Below, one piece after another: positions 1-9,820 of a stretch of 64,000 bases of DNA. Source of the stretch: Chlamydomonas reinhardtii. Lineage: Eukaryota > Chlorophyta > Chlorophyceae > Chlamydomonadales > Chlamydomonadaceae. The position numbers and the translations under genes were made by a program. The DNA lies in contig NC_057004.1 in the NCBI RefSeq assembly GCF_000002595.2, forward strand, positions 5,016,926 through 5,080,925. The letters run 5' to 3'. Below the pieces are notes generated by a model. That model made no database searches. It was not told the DNA's origin and saw nothing but the letters and a program-made list of their open reading frames with translations. The first letter of the stretch is position 1. Each line of letters opens with the position of its first letter.

Positions 1-298
1 TGGAGGCGTTTGCGGCGTCGTTGCTGCGCCGGATAAACCAGCAGGTGGGAGCGAGCGGGGGAGGGCCACGCCGGGAGCTATGGGAAGGATGGGATCTGAT
101 ATATTCCTGCCTGCTCCTACCTGCTCCTTCCCATAATGCCTCCCGTTATGGCTAATATGCGACTCATGCGGCTCGCACGAATCTGTGTCCTGCCAGGGGC
201 CGGGCCTGCCTCAGTCGGCCCTGGATGACGTGCTTGCGCCGCTGGAGGCCGGAGCCGCGGGGCCGGGGCCGGGCAGTGCCGCGGCAGCGGGCGGCGAG

Positions 299-330
<32 letters not shown>

Positions 331-3300
331 GGAGTCTGAGCGGCTGCCTCTGGCGCGTATGGTGCGGCTGCAGTCGGCCTTGCGCCACCGCGACTACACG
401 GCGGCACTGGACCTGCTGCACAGGTGTGTACGTGTGTGTGTGTGTGTGTGTATATAATTGTGTGTGTGTGTGTGTCTGTTTTGGGAGGCTGGAAGGGCGC
501 CGGCGGCAGGGTCCAGGTGGGAGGGCGCCAGAGCAGAAGGTAAGCTGGGGTGGTCGCTTCAGGACGCGAGGGACAGGCGCTTGCCTGGTCCGCCGCCTCC
601 CGGCAAGACCCGGTGCCAACTCTGCGATTCATCTCAATACACGACCCGCATCCAGCACATTCCGCCACCCACCGCCGCTACTGCCACGACCACCAACCGC
701 CACCACCCCTGCCGCAGCTACTACAACACGATGGGCACGGGCGGCGCCGGCGGCCGCACCCGCAACACCGCCGGCCTGCTGAGCCTGAGCGCCATGCACG
801 CCGGTGAGTGCCGAGCCGCCGCCACACGCCACACAGCACATCACACGAGCGCATGTCGTGCCGCCTTGTTTGCCATGTCTCCATTGCAGCCCTTTGTCAT
901 AATCGTGTGCATTGGTCACCCACCACAGCCCGCCTCACCCGCCATCGCCCAACCCAGACCATAACCCCGCGACACACCCACACACACCCCAGGGCTGGGC
1001 CACACCTCCGAGGCGCTGCAGGCGCTGAATGAGGCCATGCGGCTGGCGCAGCAGGCGGGAGACGGAGCCGCGCTGCTGCAGGTGGGTGCCTGTGGGGCGG
1101 TGCCTGTGGGGCGGTGCCTGTGGGGCGGTGCCTGTGGGGCGGTGCCTGTGGGGCGGTGCCTGTGGGGCGGTGCCTGTGGGGCGGTGCCTGTGGGGCGGTG
1201 CCTGTGGGGCGGTGCCTGTGGGGCGGTGCCTGTGGGGCGGTGCCTGTGGGGCGGTGCCTGTGGGGCGGTGCCTGTGGGGCGGTGCCTGTGGGGCGGTGCC
1301 TGTGGGGCGGTGCCTGTGGGGCGGTGCCTGTGGGGCGGTGCCTGTGGGGCGGTGCCTGTGGGGCGGTGCCTGTGGGGCGGTGCCTGTGGGGCGGTGCCTG
1401 TGGGGCGGTGCCTGTGGGGCGGTGCCTGTGGGGCGGTGCCTGTGGGGCGGTGCCTGTGGGGCGGTGCCTGTGGGGCGGTGCCTGTGGGGCGGTGCCTGTG
1501 GGGCGGTGCCTGTGGGGCGGTGCCTGTGGGGCGGTGCCTGTGGGGCGGTGCCTGTGGGGCGGTGCCTGTGGGGCGGTGCCTGTGGGTGGTTGGGCGCGTC
1601 CGAGGCCGTGTGTGCCCCCACGGCCACAGAGCAGGCCAACGCTTGCGGTCATCATATCACCAGCAGTTCACAGTATCAACCTCAATCCACCTCGCCACGG
1701 TGTCTCACCCGCCACCGGCCTCCCACCACTGTTGTCGCCACGCCACGCCTTGTGTCCTCTGTGCCCTCTATGCCCTCTGTGTCCTCCTCCTCCTCCTCCT
1801 CCTCCTCCTCCTCCTCCTCCTCCTCCTCCTCCTCCTCCTCCATCCTCCTCCATCCTCCACCCTCCTCCATCCCCCTCCATCCTCCTCCTCCATCCTCCAC
1901 CCTCCGCCAAGGCACTGGCGCTGCTGTGCAGCCTGCTTGCCGCCACGGCGCCCGGCGCGCCCGGGCTGCCGCCGCACGGCCCCGCCGCGCTGCGCTCCGG
2001 CGCCGCGCACCACGTGCAGCTGCTGCGCATGCTGCGGCGCTGCGGCGAGCGCGGGCGGGAGCTGCGGCAGCCGGCGCTGGTGGCGTTCGCGGCGCTGGCC
2101 ACGGCGCGGTTCGCGCTGCAGGTATGCGGATGGGTTGGTTGGGTGCGGGGCGCGGAGTGAGGGGTTGGTTTGTTTCACCATATTTTCAGTGAGCAACACT
2201 GGGTTAAGGGGGGCCGCGGGTGTGGTTGGGGGCCCAGAGAGGGTATCAATGGGTGCAGAGGGGGCCAGCATGCCTAAGCGGCCTGAGGGGAGGGGCTGCT
2301 TGGAGCTGGGGAAGGACACACCTCCGACTCCTGCTTCCTCTTTCCCTGGCCTCTCGTCTGTAGCACGACGTGGAGCCCAGTGACAGCGGCCTGCACGCAC
2401 CACCCGGCTCCCTCACCGCCTCCGCGCCCGCACCCGCGCCGGCGGCGGGAGGCGCAGCAGCGGCTGGCGCCGGCGCGCAGGACGCCTGGGGAGCTGGAGG
2501 CGGTGGCGGCGGCAGTGGGGAGATGCGGCCGGCGCCGCTCATGGTGCGTGTGTAGTGTGTAGTGTGCAGTGTGTGGTGTATGGTGTGTGGATGAGTGTCA
2601 AGGTGGTTGCTTGCAGGGAAGCGTGCGTGTACCGCAGGCCGCACTTGGCCGCACTGGTACACCCACCAAGCGTCGTGCGGAATTCGGGGCGGCTACTGGC
2701 GGCAGCGTAGCTACTTTGATGCCCAAACACACAGCACCTACCACCCCCACACACCCCACACACCTAACACACCCAACACACCTAACATCCCTGCACACCG
2801 CACACACCTCGTCTCGTGTGTGTCTGCAGGTTGCGACCGCGGTGCGCGACACACTGGCACTCGCCACAGCCGCCTCCCTGTCCGCCGCCGCGCCCGCCGC
2901 GCCGCCGCCGCCGCCGCCCGCTGACGGCGCCATCCCCGCCCGCGCCGCCGCCGCCGCCAGCGACCTGTACCCCAGCCCGGCGCTGTTCGACCGCTCGCTG
3001 CCGCGCGGCGCCGCCGCCGCCGCCGCTGACGCCGTCCAGGAGATGGCAGGCGCAGCGCACCTGTTGCAGGTCCGTGGGATGAGTAGGGAACATGCTTCGC
3101 CTCGCTAGCAATTGAGTAGCTGCCAAGTGTGTTCACACCTACTAGACTGTCTTCATAGCCGTGCGCCCGCCATCACCTCATTTATGGCACCGCCACACAA
3201 ATTATCATCATTGAAGCTCCTCCCAAACAAGCCGCTCGCCCCCGCACCTTCGTTTCAATACACAGTCAGCGGCCTGGGGCGTGCACGGCCACGGCACGCT

Positions 3301-5737
3301 GGAGCGGGTCCACACACTCATGTACCTCACAGCGTACGGCGACCCGCGACTGGGGGGCGGCGCCGCCGCGCGCTTCGAGGACCGCGGCGCTGCCTGCGCA
3401 CAGCTGCTGGCGGCGGCGGCGCGGCGGGGGCCGGCGGCGGCCGCCGCCGCCGCACGCGCCTGTTTTGGCTACCTGTCCTCGCCGTGGTGGACTGGGGCCG
3501 CCGCCGGGGGCGCGGCGGCGGCGGAGCCGCCGCCGGGAAGCGAAGGACCGGCGGCGCTAGGGCAGGAGGAGCAGGGGGAGGAGGAGCGGGGAGGGGGCCT
3601 GGCGCTGTGGGGTGGGCCGGCGCTGGCGGCGGCGTGGCTGTGTGCGCAGCATGACAGGGCGCTGGCGGTGGGCGACCTGGCGGCGGCGGCGGCGCTGGCG
3701 GGGCAGCTGGCGGGTCTGGCGGACCCCCAGCCGCACCGGGATGTGGACATACGGTGGGTGGGGGGGGAGGTGGTGTGGTGTGGGTTGAGGTGGAGTGGTG
3801 TAGTGAGTGGTGTGGTGTGGGTTGGGGTGGGATGTGAGGTGGGTAACCAGGATGTGGGGCCGGAGTTGTTTGTGTGGATCAGGGTGGACGCTACGCATGC
3901 ATGGGTCCACGAATGCACGGCACTGCCTGGCAGGCGCCCACGTGGGACGCAGTGGCGACGCCCCACATGGCCACATGTGCTGCACACACACGCACACATG
4001 AACACACACGCACGGGCTGCACGCTTCCCCATCACCACACACTGCCCCCCCCCCACACACACACACTTACACAGGCTGGAGGCTGCTCGGCGCGGCTGCC
4101 TGAACCTGTTGGCCGCCGGCAACACCGCCGCCGCACACGAGGCGGCAATGGACCTGTTCGCGCGCTGCGCCGACGCAGGTGCGCCTGCCATATACCGTCA
4201 TTAGAACTGCATAATTACAGCCACCACGCATGCCGTAGAGGATAGTCTGCAGGCTGCTTCGTGTCGGCCTCTCCGCTATGAGCAGGAGCTGCTAATGGAC
4301 AGAACCATACACGCCACGCAGTGTTTCCGTCCGCTCAATGCACCAATGGTCCTCCTGTGCACGACCCACACACGCACACGCACATAAATACACATACACA
4401 CACGCACACGCCTTCTTCTGTTTCCAAGCACCCGTACACTCACGAACACACACGAACACACTCCAACGCTCACACAGGCCTGCAGGCGCCGGCGCTGCGC
4501 GCGCTGCTGGTGCTGGCCGAGGTGCACCTGGCCGCCGGCGACCCACATGGAGCCCTGCCACACGTGCTGGCGTGCCTGCTGCCAGCCCAGCCCGGAGGAC
4601 TCAACGCCGCCGCGGGAGCCGGCGCCGCCGCGGCCGCGGCCGTGGGGCTTGCCGGCGCGGGGCTGGCCGGCGCGGCGGCGGGCGGCGCGGGTGGAGGTGT
4701 GGGCGGCGGCGGCGGCGGCGGCGGCGGCGGGCGGAGTCACGACCTGCTGGCGGCTGAGGCGCTGGTGCTGCTGTGCCGTGTGTGGCACGAGCTGAGCGAC
4801 GGGCAGCAGCTGCAGGAGCTGCTGGTGCTGCTGCAGGTGCGGGCGCGGAAGCGGGGGGTGTGCAGGGGTGTATGGACACGTGCGGACACCGCCGAACGAT
4901 CCCCGTGCCTCGCCCCTCCTCACGACGCGGCGCGCAGGACGCGCTGCCGCTCATCCTGGCACACGGCAGCTCGCTGCTGCAGGCGCGTGCGCAGCTGACA
5001 CTGGCGGAGATGGTCATGTCCTCGTGTGGCGGCGCCGGCGCCGACGGCGATGGTGGCGGCGGCGGTGGCGGAGATGGCGCAGATGCGGGGCCGGAGGCGG
5101 AGGCGGCGGCAGGGCGGGACGGCGGTGGCGGGGCGGGCGGCGGCGGGGCGTTGGCGCACTGCTACTGCCAGCTGCAGCGGCTGTTGGGCGGGGCTGTGCA
5201 GGTACGCGGTATACGGCCCATTGCAGCATGTGGCCGGGGAACTTGATTAGGTGCTGGGTCAGCGCAACCGGGCAGTTGCTTACGACTGCATTGCCGTGCC
5301 GCCGGCCGCTCTCGCCGCGGTGTTTCTAGTGTTGCTTCTACCGGTGTATCTCTTTGCCGGCTGGGCTAACGCACCGACACACAAACCCGGTGCCCTTGTG
5401 TGCACCCTGCGCCCACGCCATGCCGCAGGCCGCCACGGCTGCAGAGGACTTCAGGCTGGGTGCGCTGGCGGCGGCGCTGCTGGCGTGGCTGCACCACAGC
5501 CAGAGCGCGGCGGCGGCGCGGGAGGCGGCGGCGGCGCGGCACGAGCAGCTGGTGGCGCGACAGGAGGCGGCGGAGGCGTCGGCGGGCGCGGAGGGGCGGC
5601 CGCTGTGGACGGCGTCGGTACTGCCGGAGGGCGCGTCGGGCTGGGGTGCTGGGGCCGGGTTGGGGGCGGGTATGGGTGGGGGCGTGGCGGCGGTGATGCT
5701 GGGTGCAGGCGCGGGCGTGGGAGCGGCGCGTGGCTGA
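1..5737 (+). CDS. APC5: Anaphase-promoting complex subunit 5 (5' end outside window)
   Basis: TPR scaffold subunit of the APC/C ubiquitin ligase, nuclear. Exons read as 1-44 (partial), 197-423, 718-803, 993-1081, 1912-2121, 2364-2543, 2830-3069, 3266-3753, 4075-4178, 4478-4836, 4938-5201 and 5429-5737; every junction keeps phase. The diagnostic part is the APC5 TPR block: DYTAALDLLHSYYN joins HAGLGHTSEALQALNEAMRL across three exons, as in plant and animal APC5. Further matches are SAAWGVHGHGTLERVHTLMY, the helical repeat LRALLVLAEVHLAAGDPHGA, and a C-terminal ATAAEDFRLGALAAALLAWL helix. Gly/Ala-rich insertions (for example near 300-335 and 4680-4735) are typical of volvocine proteins. The stop is TGA at 5735-5737, followed at once by a TGTAA motif (5739-5743), perhaps too close to serve as the poly(A) signal. 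Family identity is confident; individual exon ends are by eye. Confidence 0.88.
424..475. repeat. (GT)n microsatellite at an intron start
   Basis: Interrupted GT run starting at the splice donor of the second APC5 intron in view. The same arrangement recurs at other donors in this window. Confidence 0.9.
1083..1588. repeat. 15-bp minisatellite, about 33-34 copies
   Basis: Nearly perfect tandem array of a 15-base unit (GTGCCTGTGGGGCGG) filling most of the APC5 intron 1082-1911. The unit is a multiple of three, so several frames stay open and give false pentapeptide-repeat ORFs (VGRCL/WGGAC type). It begins directly after the donor. The near identity of the units suggests recent expansion or homogenisation. 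Confidence 0.97.
1782..1904. repeat. (TCC)n trinucleotide tract before a splice acceptor
   Basis: Pure then degenerate TCC/CCT repeat at the 3' end of the same APC5 intron. It serves as an extreme polypyrimidine tract for the acceptor at 1911. Confidence 0.9.
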
Positions 5738-5811
5738 TTGTAACAGTGCAACGTGGCTCGGAGTCGACGCTCGGTGACAAAGCAATTGAGAGGTAGAGGT
5801 TTGATTATCAT

Positions 5812-6195
5812 CAACGTCGTGGCGCCGTTCATGCAGAACTTCATGATCCCCTGTGCGGACACCTACCGTATACGCTGACTCTCAACGGTCAGATGGTCAT
5901 GCGCATGAGCAACCAGAAGTAGCAGTCCAGCTGCAAACCCCCACCCTCCCCACCCCCCACCCCCAGAAGTGCTGGTCGTGCTAGGGCAGGGGCATGTTGC
6001 AATGAGGACGACCAGCACTTCCCTGGCCCCGCATCTAAGACGACACCGTGCGCCGCGTCGGGGTGGGGCGAGGGTTGCAGCTGGACTGCTACTTCTGGTT
6101 GTTCATGCGCATGACCACCTGACCGTCGAGAGTCAGCGTTATAGGTGTCCACCCAGGTGCTCAGGAAGTTCTGCATGAACGGCGCCACGACGTTG
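5812..6195. repeat. Long inverted repeat; candidate MIRNA-type hairpin
   Basis: This lies in the 5738-6615 stretch between APC5 and the next gene, which otherwise holds nothing I recognise. The outer arm starting at 5812 (CAACGTCGTGGCGCCGTTC) is matched in reverse complement up to 6195. Pairing continues through 5880-5935 against 6070-6125, and an inner stem pairs GAAGTGCTGGTCGT (5966-5979) with its complement at 6008-6021, leaving a loop of about 28 nt. There are mismatches and small bulges but no large break. Read on the plus strand, the left arm resembles the end of a coding region (APFMQNF, then TLTLDGQVVMRM as read on the other arm, then a stop). That would fit an inverted duplication of a gene fragment. 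The long hairpin resembles known Chlamydomonas pre-miRNAs; expression is unknown. Confidence 0.85.
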
Positions 6196-6615
6196 CCAAA
6201 TGGTGGGCGTCATTTATTTGTCCCCGCTGTCATTCCACACGGTTATCGCGCATATACAAACACGCACAGGTGGCAATACACAGGTATGCACGGTCATGAA
6301 TGCATGCACGGTTGTGCACAGTTCCGCACGGGCGCACATCAGCGGTTCGAGGCATCGCAATGTCAGTGATCACGGTGCGTGAGGGGGTAAATCCACAGTG
6401 AGCTCGCAACATCCTGCAGTCCACTAGTCCAGCCATCATGTGGCCAACTGCCAACACTGCACAACACTCCAAAAATCATCTTGGCCCTCAGGTACAGCCG
6501 CTCACACCCGCTCACGCACTCTCCCAGTCGTCTGCGCCGCGCAATCTAGCCCGACAGAACTGATTCAACACCTCCATTGCCAACATCAACACCTTCCCAA
6601 CGCCTTCCCACCCCA

Positions 6616-8009
6616 CTAGTACTCCTCGTCTTCATCTGCATATCCGTCCTGCGGCCGCCGCACCGGCTCCAACGGCCACTCCTCCTCGTCGTCCTCACCC
6701 ACCCGCCGCCGCACCCGCCCCAGCTGCAGCAGCTGCCGCTGCAGCCGCCGCTTTCCCGGGTCCGAGGCATCAAAGAATCCGGCCGTGTCGCACATCCATT
6801 TGACGTAGCTGTACGGCACCGCATCGAGTCGCTCCCCCGTGTACATGCCGAACTGCATCGTGGCTGTAGCAGCATCGCCTGCTACTGCCGCTCCGGCCGC
6901 CCCCGCCGCACCGGCAGCGCCACCCGCACCTGCGCCGTGCTGCCGCCCCCGAGCTGGCGTACCTGGCGCCGCCGCTGCTCCTCCCCCACCCGCTCCAGCG
7001 GCCCCACCGCCGCCGCCTGCCGCTGCGGCTGCTCCCGAATGGCTGAACCAGGACGGCACCACCCGCCCGCCCGGCTCCTCCCGCACCCGGCCCAGCCGCA
7101 GCAGGTGCCGCCGCAGCGTCTGGCCCTTCTTGGTGCTGTCGAAGAATCCCTCCTCGGAGCACATCCACGCAATGTAGGGCGGCGGCAGGTCTGTGAGAAG
7201 CTCGCCCGCGTACTTGCCGAATCGCATCTTGGCCCGCGCGCTGCGGCCGCCAGGGAGCGGCCCCGGCGCCGGCTCGAGCTCTGGGTCGGAGGAGCTAGCG
7301 TCATCGCCGTGGGGAGGGTGGCCGCCGAAGGGGCCCCCTGCAAAGCCGGCGACGGCAGCAGCGGAGGCAGCGGTAGCGGCGCTGCCGCACGCAGCAGCGC
7401 CGAAGGCGGGCGCGAACACTGGAGGTTCTGGTTGTGGTGGAGGAGGAGCGGCGGGGGCTGCCCCGCCACGTGCCGCTGCCGCCCGTGCGTCTGCGGCCGC
7501 TGCCGCAGCGACGGCGGCAGCTGACCTCGCATGCCCGGGAGCCTCGCCTGTTTCCGTCCTGGCTCGCTTGCCCGGTCGGGCCCCGGGGTCTGGCGTGGGC
7601 GGCTCCGGCACAGGCGGCCTGGCGCCGGGCCGCACTGGCGTCTGTGGCGGTTGCGGCGCGTACGGGTTCACACCCGGAGCCGCCGCACCCGCCATACCCG
7701 CCTGCGTAGCAGCAGCACCACCCCCACCCCTTGTGCCTGCAGCCCCAGCCGCGGCCCCAGCCCCGGTCCCAGCCCCGGCGCCTGTCCCAGCCCCGCCTGC
7801 CGCGCTCGCGCAGAAGCGCAGGCAGGACTGGATCGCGGCCTGCATCTGGCGGCAGCCGGCGTCTGAGCCGCTGCCGCTCCGCTGCAGGCCGGCGGCGCGG
7901 GTGTAGGTGGCGTAGCCCTCGTTTAGCATGCGCTCCACACTCATGCCGTGGTAGTCCAGGGCGCGGGGGTCGTACCCAGCCTGTCGCGTGTATTTGGTGT
8001 TTGGTGTTT

Positions 8010-8086
<77 letters not shown>

Positions 8087-9530
8087 GTAGCACAAGAGGA
8101 AAGGGCCGAGACAGTATGTATGGTGCGGCTGCGTGCGCGCATGTGGCCGCATGTCAGCCAGAGAGCGGCGTGCTTGTGGGTCCTGTGGTACCCGTGCAGC
8201 GCTGAGTTGCCTGCATGTGTCCATGTGCACCGCACCAGTGCAAGGATGGGCGGCATCACACTGCCGGGGCGGGCGCCACCACCGTGACCCCCCCCGCCGA
8301 TCATCGGTAACGCCAAGACTGATCTGCTGCAACGACCTTTCAACATCATCTCGTCGTTCTTAATCATGCATGGACCCAGGAATCCCCTCCCCCTCCGGCC
8401 TCACCTCAAGGAATAGCGGCAGGGCCTCCAGCATGTAGGTGGCTCGCAGCTCGTCGCCGCGGGCCTGTGCAGGTGGCGAGTGCTGATTGCAGCGGGCGGC
8501 AAACATCCACGCAGGTGGCAACGCACGGCTGCATATACTGCATAGAGAGCACGGCTGGACGTAGCATCTATCGTGGCATTGCGGCATCAAGGCGGCGGCG
8601 ACATGCTCCGGCGGCTCATAGCCATAAAGCCATGCGGGCTAATGCAGCCACGTGAAGGTGAGCTGTGGCCTGTGGGCCTGGGTGAACAAACACACCCTCT
8701 GCCCCGAGTGCCTGCACCCACCTGTCCGGCGAAGTACCGCCGCAGCAGCAGCTGCCTGACCAGCAAGTGCAGCGCACTGCCCACCCAGGCCCACAGGCCA
8801 CAGCTCACCTTCACGTGGCTGCATTAGCCCGCATGGCTTTATGGCTATGAGCCGCCGGAGCATGTCGCCGCCCTCAGACGCACATCTGGAGCCGGAGGAC
8901 CAGCGGCCGCCGCTGTGCCGGCCAGGCCGCCGCGCAGGAGCTCCTCTAGAGTTACTGGGCCGACACAGCCACCCGCGCCGCCGGCGTCGCAGCCGCGCCT
9001 GTTGTGCACGTACAAGTAAGCAGCAGCCCGGTGTGTTTGGGGATGGCTTGAGCTTGCTCTGGTCTAGCGCTCCTACTGCACCCTCAGCATGCCGCCGTCT
9101 TGCCGGCTCCTCCCTCTGCAGCCTGTCCGAACGTGTCACATACTCACTGCCGCCCGGGCGGCCCATCACAGCCCGGCCGTCGGGGTGCGTGGCGGGTGTC
9201 TCACCTCGCTCGGATGGGGGGCGGTTCGGGCGCCTGCAGCAGCTTCCAGTGCAGGAAGCAGGCCGCTACCGGGAACTCCAGCAGCGACACGGGGGAATTG
9301 GCGTTGATGCGTCCGGTGCCAACAAGCTCTCGCTCGACCTCGGGCCACATTGTGTGCATCCCGAACGCACATGCGAGGACATCGAAAGCCCTTCGCGGGG
9401 AAGCACCAATCTGGAGCGCACGTTTCACATTTGCTGCCAGCTTGCTTTTGTAGTCGACAACTCGCTCGCTTTGTGGGTCAAGCGCGAGCACTCGTGGAAG
9501 GTTCTGCAAAAGTCTCTTAACCTCGTCCAT
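6616..9530 (-). CDS. Uncharacterised protein with two FGKY (ExoX-C/DUF3820-like) modules
   Basis: Exons 9205-9530, 8722-8776, 8405-8464 and 6616-7980 keep phase and give 601 residues, starting at MDEVKRLLQNLPRVLAL and ending DEDEEY. The N-terminal third is a helical domain without a name I can give (FDVLACAFGMHTMWPEVERE; ALHLLVRQLLLRRYFAGQ). After a long Ala/Gly/Pro linker come two copies of a compact module at about residues 400-450 and 522-575: RFGKYAGELLTDLPPPYIAW and QFGMYTGERLDAVPYSYVKW, each followed by WMC, GFFD and a basic helix. The FGKY..G..L..VP..Y..W pattern is that of the small domain at the C terminus of exonuclease X and of DUF3820 proteins. No nuclease core is visible. The function is unknown; a nucleic-acid or protein contact role is inference. 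The second exon lies inside the loop of a perfect inverted repeat. Confidence 0.7.
8008..8085. repeat. (GT)n microsatellite
   Basis: About 39 GT units on the plus strand, (CA)n in the sense of the minus-strand gene, in the intron before its last exon. Confidence 0.97.
8594..8872. repeat. Perfect 91-bp inverted repeat flanking one exon
   Basis: The 91 bases at 8594-8684 are the exact reverse complement of 8782-8872, with a 97-base spacer. The spacer contains one complete exon of the minus-strand FGKY gene (8722-8776) and both its splice sites. One arm lies in the upstream intron and the other in the downstream intron. I found no mismatch. In the pre-mRNA this would form a 91-bp duplex with the exon in its loop. 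Confidence 0.93.
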
Positions 9531-9692
9531 TCTCTAAAGTCGAACTGCCATTGGATAAGTTATAACGCTATATTCCTCACGCTTCATGGAAGGGCTCGGT
9601 GTCCGCGCCGTTGATTATAGAAATGCGTGCCCGAATGCGTGTTTCTCTTGGAAACGTTACTTGTGAAGTTCGTGACGCAAGGCTAGAAATTC

Positions 9693-9697
9693 TTACA
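9693..9697 (-). promoter_or_regulatory. TGTAA poly(A) motif
   Basis: TGTAA on the minus strand, about 125 nt after the stop of the gene ending at 9821. It is the usual green-algal polyadenylation signal. Confidence 0.5.
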
Positions 9698-9820
9698 GCA
9701 TGGCGTGTTGCGGGGCTGCCCGGCAAGCCACCGGCATCAGCCCACATCAGGACCCACAGCGGAACCCGCATCACCCAAATGAGCGGTCGATCGCCACACA
9801 TCGCCCTCAGTAGTAGCCCC

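Noticed and set aside
117-668. Arg/Pro-rich minus-strand ORFs over APC5 exons
   Set aside because: Shadows of GC-rich coding sequence and (GT)n repeats.
1029-2383. Plus- and minus-strand ORFs of 230-450 residues over the minisatellite
   Set aside because: They only translate the 15-bp repeat, which stays open because its length is divisible by three. The segment is intronic.
6616-8367. Single 583-residue ORF starting at 8367
   Set aside because: Its first part reads through a (CA)n intron. The real N terminus comes from exons at 8405-8464, 8722-8776 and 9205-9530.
8797-8872. Extra exon GGDMLRRLIAIKPCGLMQPRE-like reading in the inverted-repeat arm
   Set aside because: It is not needed: exon 9205-9530 joins exon 8722-8776 directly in phase, and including the arm breaks the frame.
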